Notes: generated from the letters alone by a model not told the origin. A stretch of 21,859 nt of DNA from JAWXBR01 sp046595995 (GCA_046595995.1 JBKJNB010000070.1:1-21859); one strand, 5' to 3'. Positions 1 through 6,794 are shown, numbered from the stretch's first letter. Made by a program: numbers and translations.

Positions 1-127
1 GAACGCGGAGTCCACGGATGAGCATGGCACAACGAACTGCGAGGGCCTCATGCTCATGAATGAATGGAAACAGGCGTTCCTGAATGTCTATTACAAGGGC
101 AATGGATTTGCCGGCGACGAGTCGCAT
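1..127 (-). CDS. Isochorismatase-family cysteine hydrolase (5' part only)
   Basis: Reading the minus strand from an ATG at 127 gives 42 open codons that run off the left edge. The N-terminus reads MRLVAGKSIALVIDIQERLF and then FIHEHEALAVRCAMLIRGLRV. The VIDIQE stretch is the first strand of the isochorismatase/nicotinamidase fold, and its Asp (residue 14) is the expected catalytic Asp. The rest of the triad (Lys, Cys) would lie beyond the window. A GGAG ribosome site sits 6 nt before the ATG and 1 nt after the stop of the upstream glycosyltransferase, so the two are probably co-transcribed. The fold hydrolyses varied small amides and vinyl ethers, so the substrate cannot be named. The family call is firm for such a short piece because the motif and helix pattern are typical. 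Confidence 0.75.
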   Translation of the reverse strand, partial: MRLVAGKSIALVIDIQERLFPFIHEHEALAVRCAMLIRGLRV

Positions 128-137
128 GAATTCTCCG

Positions 138-1271
138 TTAAGAAGCTGTGAATCTACGGACCATCTCGACCACTCTCTCTGCTTGGCGCTCATAAGAGAG
201 TTCGCGAACAGCATTACACTGCCCAACAAAGCCTTCGTATGTCGCAGGAATGCGCATGCGGCGCACCGCTTCGGCAATTGCACCGACGCTAAGGGTTCTG
301 TCTACTAACATTCCAACGGGATAACGCATTACATGGTCGTGCAGAGCGGGCAGGTCGGTTACAAGACTTGGTATGCGTGCCATCATGTATTCAAAAAGTT
401 TATTGGGCAGAGCATATTCGTAGCTCATCGACACAGGTTCGATCAGGCAGCATCCAGCATCGGCACTACACGTCCATGCGTGCAACTCGTCGTATGGTAC
501 CGACCCAACCCAATGCACTCTATCGGCAACACGTGCTTTTGTTGCGATTTCTTCCAAGGGGCTTCGAAAGGGTCCATCACCCACGATGCACAGATGTACG
601 TCGGGCATCTGAACCAGGGCTCGCATCATCGGAGCAAGGCCGCGCCCGTGATGGACAACTCCCTGATAGACGATAACGAACGCTTCAGGTGGAATTGCAA
701 ATCGTTCGCGAAGCAAGTTGGTGTTCGCAATGCGTTCCTGGTACGGCGGCGAGTTGAAAATCACCGTGGGTTTTGTACGAAGACCGAAACGTTTGCTTAC
801 GATGTCGGCGTCGGCAACGCCGGAGACGCTAATGGAGTTTACACGACGAAGAAGTCGTCGTTCCGACCATGCAATGTAGAGTTGCTTAAGGCCTCTGCCC
901 TCTAGCGGACCGAGTGCGAACATGAATTCGCGCATATCATAAGCGACTGGTAATCCCAATTGTTTGCCAAGGCTGACGGTTGCGCTAAGGACGAAGAAGT
1001 CCATGGCATAAACCGCTCGCGGCGGCGTATTACTCAGCCTAACAACCACATCGCATAAGAGGAATTCGCGAAGGGACCGCATGCGCAGCAATGCACGTCC
1101 ACCGGGATCGGACCATTGAATGAAAGTGATTCCGGATTCTTCGTCAACCCTGGGGAGTTGTCCCGCCGCAACAATTCCTACATGTAAACCAGCGTCGCGC
1201 AGAGCACGTGCCATGTTCAGCGTTCGTGCATCACGTCGGATATCAGCAAGAACGATGAGCAGGATGTCCAT
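138..1271 (-). CDS. Glycosyltransferase, family 4 type
   Basis: This 377-residue protein should transfer a sugar from a nucleotide sugar to a cell-envelope acceptor. The N-terminal half (MDILLIVLADIRRDART, then NMARALRDAGLHVGIV) is a Rossmann-type start. The C-terminal half holds the donor-site region: VIVYQGVVHHGRG near residue 200, IVGDGP near 230, WVGSVPYDELHAW near 255, and YALPNKLFEYMMARIPSLV near 290, which carries the conserved Glu of GT-B retaining enzymes (FEYM). No signal peptide or membrane segment is seen, so it is probably cytosolic. It begins 3 nt after the end of the FemAB-like gene and is followed by the isochorismatase-like gene, giving a three-gene minus-strand operon. The pairing with a FemAB-like enzyme points to polysaccharide or glycoconjugate assembly. 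The sugar and acceptor are unknown. Confidence 0.85.
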   Translation of the reverse strand: MDILLIVLADIRRDARTLNMARALRDAGLHVGIVAAGQLPRVDEESGITFIQWSDPGGRALLRMRSLREFLLCDVVVRLSNTPPRAVYAMDFFVLSATVSLGKQLGLPVAYDMREFMFALGPLEGRGLKQLYIAWSERRLLRRVNSISVSGVADADIVSKRFGLRTKPTVIFNSPPYQERIANTNLLRERFAIPPEAFVIVYQGVVHHGRGLAPMMRALVQMPDVHLCIVGDGPFRSPLEEIATKARVADRVHWVGSVPYDELHAWTCSADAGCCLIEPVSMSYEYALPNKLFEYMMARIPSLVTDLPALHDHVMRYPVGMLVDRTLSVGAIAEAVRRMRIPATYEGFVGQCNAVRELSYERQAERVVEMVRRFTAS

Positions 1272-1274
1272 GTG

Positions 1275-2249
1275 TCAGCTAACGTGGATGTGGTATGTCG
1301 AGCGCAGTATTCCGCGCGCATCAAAGCGTTCCTTAAAGCCAATAAGTCCAATAGAGGGCGTCATTGGGTCGTCGGCTTTTGTGTCCTGAGAAACCCCTAT
1401 GTCGACCCATTCATACCCATTCTCAATGGCCCAGCGACATGTCTCGTGCATGACCAGATAAATCGGATGCATGTGCTCATACTCATAACGAAGCATGTTG
1501 TAGAAGCATAACACGACTTTGGAATTTGCTAAGAACAACAGGGAACCTGCAATGGCCTGTCCATCCAAATACACCATGTTCAGTCGCAGCTTGTCCGGCA
1601 TGAGTTCATGAAGCCGTAGAAGGTTTTCAAGAGTATGTGTGGGAGTGACGCCGTGCCTCGCCTTGTTTTCTACAAGAATCTCGTGGAATGTGGCGTAGTC
1701 TGTGCTTTCGCGAATTGAAAGGCGCCCTTCGCGCAGAATCTTGTGAATATTCTTGCGAGCCGTAGGGTCGAAATGTTGCAGGAAATTTTGTCCATGCTTC
1801 AAATCAATAGCATGCGATATATAGTGTAGTTCGAAGGCGGCCTTACGGAACAACATAGCGTACTCTATGTGCTGGCTATAGTTAATTGTATAAATGAGCG
1901 GAGGTGGAATCAGGTACAGGTCGCGGATCTCCTGCTGCCTGGCGTAGTCAATTAGCGCATCGACGATAGCCAATGAACGCTCGAAGGACGTATCGAGAGT
2001 TACAATCGAACCGTAGCTGGCACCCATGGGTGACCATAGTGCTCCGTCTGACAGACCCGCAGGAAGTACACCGACGAGACGTTCATCTTGCCTAAACAGT
2101 AGGTGTTGAAAACTCCATGTACCCATGGGATGATAGTCCAGGAACCGCTGTAAATGGAACATTGTGCCATTATTCGACTGCTCTACGAAGGTATCCCACT
2201 CCGAACGCAGCGCTGATGTGTACGGATGTACTGTTATATTAGGTGGCAT
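1275..2249 (-). CDS. FemAB-like / GNAT-fold acyltransferase
   Basis: A 324-residue protein starting MPPNITVHPYTSALRSEWDT. The frame stays open upstream to 2669, but the stretch before 2249 is rich in Cys, Arg and His, overlaps the divergent porin gene and has no family likeness. A perfect TAnnTTTG box at 2279-2286 on this strand also sits just upstream of the 2249 ATG. Family features are the early SNNGTMFH segment near residue 30, a GASYGSIV segment near 95, a middle FDPTARKNIHKILREG basic helix, and the closing GNAT half with LDGQAIAGSLLFLANSKVVLCFYNM and YEWVDIGVSQD. Relatives add amino acids to peptidoglycan precursors or act in exopolysaccharide export loci. No signal peptide is seen. 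It heads the operon with a glycosyltransferase, so a role in decorating an envelope polymer is inferred. The acyl donor is unknown. Confidence 0.75.
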   Translation of the reverse strand: MPPNITVHPYTSALRSEWDTFVEQSNNGTMFHLQRFLDYHPMGTWSFQHLLFRQDERLVGVLPAGLSDGALWSPMGASYGSIVTLDTSFERSLAIVDALIDYARQQEIRDLYLIPPPLIYTINYSQHIEYAMLFRKAAFELHYISHAIDLKHGQNFLQHFDPTARKNIHKILREGRLSIRESTDYATFHEILVENKARHGVTPTHTLENLLRLHELMPDKLRLNMVYLDGQAIAGSLLFLANSKVVLCFYNMLRYEYEHMHPIYLVMHETCRWAIENGYEWVDIGVSQDTKADDPMTPSIGLIGFKERFDARGILRSTYHIHVS

Positions 2250-2278
2250 TCGGGGAGTAAGGGTTGGATTGGAGAACT

Positions 2279-2286
2279 CAAATCTA
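2279..2286 (-). promoter_or_regulatory. Bacteroidota-type -7 box for the FemAB-like operon
   Basis: TAGATTTG on the minus strand matches TAnnTTTG exactly and lies 29 nt before the ATG at 2249. No clear TTG -33 element is found at the usual 19-21 nt spacing. The leader between box and ATG has no purine-rich ribosome site. Confidence 0.5.
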
Positions 2287-2381
2287 CGGAAACTGAAACA
2301 TCGGTTGGACACGGTTGTAGAAGGGCGGGGGCCGTCACAATATTTAAGCCCGCACACATAATCACATTTGGGGAAGACACC

Positions 2382-2891
2382 ATGAAGAAGTTTACAGCAG
2401 CTCTTGTAGTTGCATTGTTTTTGGTTATTGGATTGTCTACTGTCAAGGCTCAGAGCCCTGATGGTCAGTTCGGCGTTGGTGTAGCACTTGGTGACATCTC
2501 TGGCGCTCAGATTCAATACGCAATCTCGCCAGCGTTTCACATCGGTACGCGTTTTGGCATTTCGGTAATGGATGGCAATACCGGTATCGGCCTTGGCCCA
2601 TACGTGAAGTTCATCTTCGCGGGTTCGAAGGAATTCAAGCCATATGCAATGGCAATGCTGTCGTTCCAAAACAGCTCAGTAGACTTGGGTTCAAGCACTG
2701 TGTCATCGACGCAAACAGGTGTTAATCTTGGTTTTGGCGGCGAGTACTTCATCACACCGAACTTCGGCGCATTCGGTGGTATCACGCTTGTGAACATTCC
2801 ATTCGAGAAGAACGAAGACCCACTTGTAGCAGCGCGCAAGGTTTCCTTCGGTGTTCTGATGCCAACGATTGGCGTTGAGTGGTTCATGTAA
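2382..2891 (+). CDS. Small outer-membrane beta-barrel protein, copy 1
   Basis: A 169-residue protein with a clear Sec signal peptide (MKKFTAALVVALFLVIGLST, then VKAQ, cleaved before Ser). The mature part alternates polar and hydrophobic residues, is rich in Gly and aromatics, and ends in Trp-Phe-Met, as expected of a small 8-stranded outer-membrane barrel. It is clearly paralogous to the next gene: shared segments include GQFGVG, QYAISPAFH, DGNTGI, KFIFAGSKEFKP, GGEYFITPNFG and GVEWF. The frame is open further upstream, but the start at 2382 is fixed by the signal peptide and by a GGGGAAG stretch 6 nt before it. Function is unknown; such proteins often act as structural or adhesion barrels. 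It is followed by a strong terminator, so it is probably transcribed alone. Confidence 0.8.
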   Translation: MKKFTAALVVALFLVIGLSTVKAQSPDGQFGVGVALGDISGAQIQYAISPAFHIGTRFGISVMDGNTGIGLGPYVKFIFAGSKEFKPYAMAMLSFQNSSVDLGSSTVSSTQTGVNLGFGGEYFITPNFGAFGGITLVNIPFEKNEDPLVAARKVSFGVLMPTIGVEWFM

Positions 2892-2952
2892 GAATTGTTG
2901 CGGTTACATGCAACGACGAGTACATGTAACTACACACATACGACAGTAAATG

Positions 2953-2986
2953 AAAAAGGGCTCTGCAGCAATGCGGAGCCCTTTTT
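2953..2986 (+). terminator. Rho-independent terminator after porin copy 1
   Basis: AAAAAGGGCTC at 2953-2963 pairs with GAGCCCTTTTT at 2976-2986. Three further inner pairs and a T-G wobble close a GCAA tetraloop. The A-run on one side and T-run on the other could make it work in both directions. It separates the two paralogous porin genes. Confidence 0.9.
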
Positions 2987-3009
2987 GTTTGTCGGATGAT
3001 GGCCTCACG

Positions 3010-3017
3010 TATATTTG
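3010..3017 (+). promoter_or_regulatory. Bacteroidota-type promoter for porin copy 2
   Basis: TATATTTG is a perfect TAnnTTTG -7 box, 36 nt before the ATG at 3054. A TTG at 2989-2991, just past the preceding terminator, could be the -33 element at 18 nt spacing. Confidence 0.6.
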
Positions 3018-3053
3018 CGCCGAAGGTCACTCACACTATTACGGGGGAACAGT

Positions 3054-3524
3054 ATGAAGAAGGTCGTAGCAATAGTAATCGTTGCATTGGTCATGACAAT
3101 GGGCACAACCATGAGTGCCCAAAGTCCAAGTGGTCAGTTCGGCGTAGGCATCACTGTCGGGGGATTGAATGGCGCGCAAGTGCAGTATGCAATTTCGCCC
3201 GCATTTCATGTTGGCGCTGGTATAGGTTTGGAGCTGAGAGATGGGAATACCGGTATCGCGTTCGCTCCGTATGGCAAGTTCATTTTCGCAGGTTCAAAAG
3301 AGTTCAAGCCGTTCTTGATTGCGATTTTGTCAATAGCTAGTTACTCTGGATCGAGTTCAACCAGCACGGCTCTCAACTTAGGTGGTGGTGGTGAGTACTT
3401 TATTACGCCAAACTTTGGCGTTTGGGGTGGCATTGTTGTAGTTAACATTCCATTCTCGCCAGAGGGTTCGAAGGTTGGCTTCGGCATTCTATCGCCAACG
3501 GCTGGCGTCGAGTGGTTTTTCTAA
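3054..3524 (+). CDS. Small outer-membrane beta-barrel protein, copy 2
   Basis: A 156-residue paralogue of the preceding gene. It has a signal peptide (MKKVVAIVIVALVMTMGTTM, then SAQ) and the same barrel landmarks: GQFGVG, GAQVQYAISPAFHVG, DGNTGIAFAPYGKF, FAGSKEFKPF, GGGGEYFITPNFG, and a C-terminal GVEWFF whose last residue is Phe, the usual signal for barrel insertion. The start at 3054 follows a strong GGGGGAAC ribosome site; the longer upstream frame has no such site and would hide the signal peptide. It is 13 residues shorter than copy 1, through missing residues in surface-loop regions. It has its own promoter and terminator, so the two copies can be expressed separately. Function is unknown. 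Confidence 0.82.
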   Translation: MKKVVAIVIVALVMTMGTTMSAQSPSGQFGVGITVGGLNGAQVQYAISPAFHVGAGIGLELRDGNTGIAFAPYGKFIFAGSKEFKPFLIAILSIASYSGSSSTSTALNLGGGGEYFITPNFGVWGGIVVVNIPFSPEGSKVGFGILSPTAGVEWFF

Positions 3525-3535
3525 GACCCACGATT

Positions 3536-3543
3536 TACATTTG
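3536..3543 (+). promoter_or_regulatory. Candidate promoter for the heptosyltransferase-like gene
   Basis: TACATTTG is a perfect TAnnTTTG box 11 nt after the porin stop codon and 38 nt before the ATG at 3582. A transcript from here would start just before the hairpin at 3552-3575. No exact TTG -33 element is seen, only a T-run about 20 nt upstream. Confidence 0.45.
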
Positions 3544-3551
3544 ACTTCTCT

Positions 3552-3581
3552 GGGCGTAACACTCGTGTTGCGCCCTTTTTT
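3552..3581 (+). terminator. Rho-independent terminator after porin copy 2
   Basis: GGGCGTAACAC at 3552-3562 pairs with GTGTTGCGCCC at 3565-3575 with one G-T wobble, followed by six T. The T-run directly touches the ATG of the next gene at 3582, so the same hairpin would also lie in that gene's leader. Confidence 0.8.
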
Positions 3582-4577
3582 ATGACCCCACGACACATCG
3601 CGATAGTACGAACCGACCGGCTTGGAGACATGGTGCTTACACTGCCGATGTTTCCGGCGTTGCGCGCACGCTTTCCAAATGCAGTGCTGGTGCTGTTCAC
3701 ACGATCGTACGTTCGAGATCTCATCGAAGGTCTATCGTGTATTGATGAGGTTGTGTACACAGATTCTGGCGCAGCCAAAACAGATTCCGGCGCAGCCAAA
3801 ACAGATTCCGACGCTGACAACACAGCAAACGACGCGTTCGACTTGCGCAACGCTCTCGCATCGAGACGCATCGATACTGTATTCTTTCCACGAGCAACAT
3901 TCAAGGAAGCCTGGGCAGCCTTTCGCGCTGGGGTGCACACACGCGTCGGCACTGCAAACCGGTGGTACAGTCTTCTCTATAACCATCCAATTCGTGAACA
4001 TCGATCCCACTCTGAGTACCATGAAGCCGAATACAACGTGCGCATGATCTCGCACACATTTGGTTTGCCGCAACCCGATGTGCATTTGGTGAGCCCCCTG
4101 ACGAAGCCAGCCCCTTCCCCCACGATTGTCGTGCACCCCGGATCTGGTGGCTCGTCACCACAATGGCCGGCAGAGTGTTTTGGTGAAGCAGCGCGAAGGT
4201 TGCATGAGGTTACGGGACTAAACATTGTCGTTACCGGTGTTGCTTCGGAATTGGATTTGTGTGCTCGTGTCGTTGCAATGTGTCCGGGTGCAACAAACGC
4301 ATGTGGTGCGTACACTCTTGGTGAAATGCTGTCGGTAATTGGCGGCGCCCGAGTACTACTGGCCAACGCCACGGGTACACTGCATGTGGCCGCATCACTC
4401 GGGACACCCGTAGTGGGGTTCTATCCGAATTCTGTTTCGATTAGCGCACGTCGATGGCGTCCGTATACATCGAATGCACGCGTGCTAATAAGCAAAGCCA
4501 ACGACGACATGTCGACCATCAGCATTGACGAAGCAGTTCAGGCATCTGTAGACTTACTGGCCGAGAATGCGGCCTGA
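3582..4577 (+). CDS. Glycosyltransferase family 9, heptosyltransferase-like
   Basis: This 331-residue GT-B enzyme starts with the GT9 signature MTPRHIAIVRTDRLGDMVLT, where RxDxxGD is the acceptor-side motif. Its C-terminal half has TIVVHPGSGGSSPQWPAECF near residue 185, VVTGVASELD near 220 and LLANATGTLHVAASLGTPVV near 262, which matches the ADP-heptose binding part. Heptosyltransferases add heptose to the lipopolysaccharide core in the cytosol, and the nearby kdsB fits that pathway, although a non-heptose substrate is possible. The N-domain carries an in-frame insertion of a seven-residue unit (DSGAAKT, twice, plus a degenerate third) near residues 60-80 that the family normally lacks. The start codon directly follows a terminator T-run and has no ribosome site. 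The gene converges on kdsB with 7 nt between stops. Confidence 0.85.
   Translation: MTPRHIAIVRTDRLGDMVLTLPMFPALRARFPNAVLVLFTRSYVRDLIEGLSCIDEVVYTDSGAAKTDSGAAKTDSDADNTANDAFDLRNALASRRIDTVFFPRATFKEAWAAFRAGVHTRVGTANRWYSLLYNHPIREHRSHSEYHEAEYNVRMISHTFGLPQPDVHLVSPLTKPAPSPTIVVHPGSGGSSPQWPAECFGEAARRLHEVTGLNIVVTGVASELDLCARVVAMCPGATNACGAYTLGEMLSVIGGARVLLANATGTLHVAASLGTPVVGFYPNSVSISARRWRPYTSNARVLISKANDDMSTISIDEAVQASVDLLAENAA
3759..3821 (+). repeat. 21-bp in-frame tandem repeat inside the GT9 gene
   Basis: Three 21-bp units at 3759-3779, 3780-3800 and 3801-3821. The first two differ at one base (T/C) and the third is diverged in its second half. They encode DSGAAKT, DSGAAKT and DSDADNT in a region where the fold expects a short loop. 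Confidence 0.9.
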
Positions 4578-4584
4578 GTTTACG

Positions 4585-5331
4585 TTACTCTGTGCGGCTT
4601 AGATACTCGCTAACGCGACGTGCATCTTCGGGTGAGTCTACACTCATGAATACCGCTTCGGTTTCGACACCAATAAAGCGAGCACCAGATTCGAGCAGAC
4701 GCATCTGCTCGAGTGATTCAACGCGTTCAAGCGGCGAGGGTGGTAACATAACATGCTTGCGTAGTGCTTCGAATGTGTACGCATAGATGCCAATGTGTTT
4801 CCAGAACGCATGCGCAGATGGCCACTTGATGCGCGCAACGTCGCGAACAAACGGTACGGCTGATCGCGAGAAGTAGATTATTCTACCGTCGTCTGTACGC
4901 ACTGCTTTCACAATATCCGGATCGTCGAGTTCTGCGTGAAAGAGAATTCGCGTTACGGGTGTTGCGACATCTGCGTCGGAACTCTTTAGTGTCTGCACTA
5001 GGTGTGTGATAACGCCAGGGGGCAAAAGGGGCTCATCGCCCTGAATGTTGACGACCACGTCTGGCTTCAGGCGCAGCTGACGCAGCAATGCATCACATCG
5101 ATCGGTGCCGCTGCTGAGGTCACTCGATGTTAGATACGCTTCAGCCCCGATACGCTGTGCTTCGACGTGAATACGTTCGTCGTCGGTTGCAATGAGCACA
5201 CGATCGAGAAGAGGCGACCGCGTTGCCGCAGTCCACACACGTTCGAGCATGGTGCGTCCGTTGAGATCGACAAGTGGCTTGCCCGGAAATCGTGTCGAGG
5301 CATACCGCGCAGGAATGATGCCAACGATCAT
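4585..5331 (-). CDS. kdsB: 3-deoxy-manno-octulosonate cytidylyltransferase (CMP-KDO synthetase)
   Basis: A 248-residue enzyme that activates KDO with CTP to CMP-KDO in the cytosol for lipopolysaccharide core synthesis. The length is the family norm. The N-terminus IIPARYASTRFPGKPL is the nucleotide-binding loop, with VLIATDDERI near residue 46, the SSGTDRC substrate segment near 72 and VNIQGDEPLL near 93, whose Asp coordinates Mg. VDSPEDARRV near residue 234 is also typical. It overlaps the upstream gatC by 4 nt (ATGA), so translation is coupled. The order plsC-gatC-kdsB on the minus strand forms one operon. It indicates a Gram-negative envelope with KDO-containing lipopolysaccharide. Confidence 0.95.
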   Translation of the reverse strand: MIVGIIPARYASTRFPGKPLVDLNGRTMLERVWTAATRSPLLDRVLIATDDERIHVEAQRIGAEAYLTSSDLSSGTDRCDALLRQLRLKPDVVVNIQGDEPLLPPGVITHLVQTLKSSDADVATPVTRILFHAELDDPDIVKAVRTDDGRIIYFSRSAVPFVRDVARIKWPSAHAFWKHIGIYAYTFEALRKHVMLPPSPLERVESLEQMRLLESGARFIGVETEAVFMSVDSPEDARRVSEYLSRTE

Positions 5332-5609
5332 CCCAGAACCTTGGGCACCTTGAAGAAGGCGTCATTCTTTTGTGGTGCGTTCGATAGCGCTTGGGCCGTC
5401 GTCAGCGTCGGACCAACAACGTCAACACGAAGCGCAACTGGGCCCTCATTGCAGCACGTCATTGGTTCGACGTCTGAAAGATCTGCGGACGCAACCTGAC
5501 CGACATAATCGACGATGCTGCTGAACTGCTTAGCAAACACTTCAAGTTCTTCGTCGCTAAACCGAAGCCTAGCAAGTTCTGCGATGCGTTGTACTTCTGC
5601 AATTGTCAT
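5328..5609 (-). CDS. gatC: Asp-tRNA(Asn)/Glu-tRNA(Gln) amidotransferase subunit C
   Basis: A 93-residue protein of standard GatC length. It starts MTIAEVQRIAELARLRFSDE, the conserved first helix, continues ELEVFAKQFSSIVDYVGQV, and ends with the family's tail FFKVPKVLG. GatC stabilises the GatA/GatB pair that amidates misacylated Glu-tRNA(Gln) or Asp-tRNA(Asn) in the cytosol. gatA and gatB are not in the window. The gene lies 31 nt after plsC and overlaps kdsB by 4 nt. Its start region is duplicated upstream (see the repeat at 5593-5648): the same start-like sequence also spans the plsC stop codon. The usable ATG is at 5609, since the upstream ATG opens only a 12-codon frame. Confidence 0.9.
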   Translation of the reverse strand: MTIAEVQRIAELARLRFSDEELEVFAKQFSSIVDYVGQVASADLSDVEPMTCCNEGPVALRVDVVGPTLTTAQALSNAPQKNDAFFKVPKVLG

Positions 5610-5648
5610 AGATGCGATTGTCGTTGATGCGATGCAATTTTCATAGAT
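5593..5648 (-). repeat. Duplicated start region between plsC and gatC
   Basis: On the minus strand TCGCATCTATGAaAATTGCA, spanning the plsC stop, recurs 35 nt later as TCGCATCTATGAcAATTGCA, spanning the gatC start, with 19 of 20 bases the same. A shorter, diverged copy (TCGCATCAACGACAA) lies between them. Confidence 0.8.
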
Positions 5649-6345
5649 GCGAAACTACGTGTTCGTGAAGGATCGACCGAACATTTGCCAGCATGTTCAT
5701 CTCGTCAGCTCTAGATGTCCCCGTTGCATGCAACGGGGCCCCGATAACGAGCGTCACCACTCCCTTATTCAACTGGAACTTGCGCGCGGGTAGAATTTTA
5801 GCAGATCCCAAAATTGCAAGTGGCACAAGAGGCTTGCCACTACGCGCCGCAAGCACAAACGCGCCGCGCTTGAACTCACCAAGCATGCCACCTTCGCTTC
5901 TCGTGCCTTCCGGAAACACGAGCACTGACGTGCCATCGCGCATCGATGCAATTGTTGCCTCGAGCTTCGCCATTGCATCACGTCCATCTGCCCTATCCAC
6001 CGGAATAAACGGCGATAGCGACAAACACCAACCGAATACCGGAATCTTGTTCAGTTCACGCTTATACATAATTCGAATATTGTCGGGCACACACGCCAAC
6101 GCAACGGGAATGTCGAATAGGCTGCTGTGGTTGGCCACGTACACATAACGAACTGTTGCTTCGAGATTTTCTGCACCGCGGACAACAACCGCTACTCCGG
6201 CAATACGCAATAACACTCTGCTCCAACTGCGTGCATAGCGATAGAACACCGGCTTGTCACGAAACAGAAGCATGTGCACCATTGCGGCGATTGCGTACAC
6301 AACGGTGACGGCAAAAATCAACGGTAACAAAACCCAAGTGCGCAT
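5641..6345 (-). CDS. plsC: 1-acyl-sn-glycerol-3-phosphate acyltransferase
   Basis: This 234-residue membrane-bound enzyme makes phosphatidic acid by acylating lysophosphatidic acid. Two N-terminal hydrophobic stretches (residues 5-27 and about 43-55) anchor it to the inner membrane. The catalytic HX4D motif is NHSSLFD (His73, Asp78). FPEGTRS at 144-150 binds the phosphate, FIPVDR near 113-118 is motif II, and LVPLAILGS carries the proline of motif IV. It is the first gene of the operon with gatC and kdsB, and is divergent from the SUI1-like gene. A perfect TAnnTTTG box lies 4 nt before its ATG, leaving no room for a ribosome site, so a leaderless transcript is likely. Another lysophospholipid acceptor cannot be excluded. 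Confidence 0.9.
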   Translation of the reverse strand: MRTWVLLPLIFAVTVVYAIAAMVHMLLFRDKPVFYRYARSWSRVLLRIAGVAVVVRGAENLEATVRYVYVANHSSLFDIPVALACVPDNIRIMYKRELNKIPVFGWCLSLSPFIPVDRADGRDAMAKLEATIASMRDGTSVLVFPEGTRSEGGMLGEFKRGAFVLAARSGKPLVPLAILGSAKILPARKFQLNKGVVTLVIGAPLHATGTSRADEMNMLANVRSILHEHVVSHL

Positions 6346-6349
6346 GCCA

Positions 6350-6357
6350 CAAAGCTA
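6350..6357 (-). promoter_or_regulatory. -7 box 4 nt before the plsC start
   Basis: TAGCTTTG on the minus strand is a perfect TAnnTTTG match separated from the ATG at 6345 by TGGC only. Transcription would start at or next to the ATG. No -33 TTG at normal spacing is seen. Confidence 0.5.
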
Positions 6358-6421
6358 CGATCAACACGTCGTGCTTTAGCTTAGAGAACGCACTATCGTG
6401 TCAACCTAATATCGAGCGTCG

Positions 6422-6429
6422 TAGGTTTG
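6422..6429 (+). promoter_or_regulatory. -7 box 4 nt before the SUI1-like gene
   Basis: TAGGTTTG is a perfect TAnnTTTG match followed by TGCC and the ATG at 6434. As at plsC, this would give a leaderless mRNA. No exact -33 TTG is visible. Confidence 0.5.
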
Positions 6430-6433
6430 TGCC

Positions 6434-6745
6434 ATGGCCGGACTCGATGACCTTGCATCCCTCTTGGGGATGCAGCCCCCTGACAAGAAAAAAGACACGA
6501 AGAAGCGCGGCTTCGACGGCATTGTGCTACGCATTCGTGTGCGCACAGAAAAACGTCGGGGCAAACTCATTACGATTGCATGGGGATTTCAATCGTCACG
6601 CGGCCTTGAGGACCTGCTCGCAAAGTGCAAACGCACGTTAGGCTCGGGAGGCCAAGTGGTAGACTACACCCTCGAACTTCAGGGCGATCACAAGACGCGC
6701 ATGCTGGAACTGCTGAAGGCCGAAGGATATGTCGCAACGCTGTAA
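6434..6745 (+). CDS. yciH: SUI1/eIF1-like translation factor (YciH family)
   Basis: A 103-residue protein with the SUI1 fold in its last 75 residues: FDGIVLRIRVRTEKRRGKLITIAWGF, then LEDLLAKCKRTLGSGGQVVD, and a closing LELQGDHKTRMLELLKAEGY. The KRRGK basic turn and the LGSGG and LQGDH motifs are the bacterial YciH hallmarks. The N-terminal 25 residues (with a KKKDTKKR basic run) are a flexible lead. Bacterial YciH is related to eukaryotic eIF1 and can affect start-codon fidelity on the 30S subunit; its physiological role is poorly known. It is a single gene with a promoter core 4 nt before the ATG. It is notable that a start-selection factor is itself predicted to be translated from a leaderless message. 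Confidence 0.88.
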   Translation: MAGLDDLASLLGMQPPDKKKDTKKRGFDGIVLRIRVRTEKRRGKLITIAWGFQSSRGLEDLLAKCKRTLGSGGQVVDYTLELQGDHKTRMLELLKAEGYVATL

Positions 6746-6794
6746 ACGCACATGCGCTAGAATTAGAACGCACATGCGCTAGAATTAGAACGCA
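6745..6794 (+). repeat. 22-bp tandem repeat at convergent gene ends
   Basis: The 22-bp unit AACGCACATGCGCTAGAATTAG occurs at 6745-6766 and again without change at 6767-6788, with a partial third copy (AACGCA) after it. The repeat overlaps the last base of the yciH-like gene's stop and contains the stop codon of the minus-strand propeller gene (6785-6787). The partial CGCA/TGCG inverted repeat in each unit may form small hairpins. Confidence 0.92.

Noticed and set aside
333..905. 190-codon open frame opposite the glycosyltransferase
   Set aside because: The composition is that of a shadow frame, with no domain, no start signal and a well-supported gene on the other strand.
2250..2669. N-terminal extension of the FemAB-like protein
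   Set aside because: It runs antisense through the porin gene, is Cys/Arg/His-rich and lacks family features. A promoter box sits just before the 2249 ATG.
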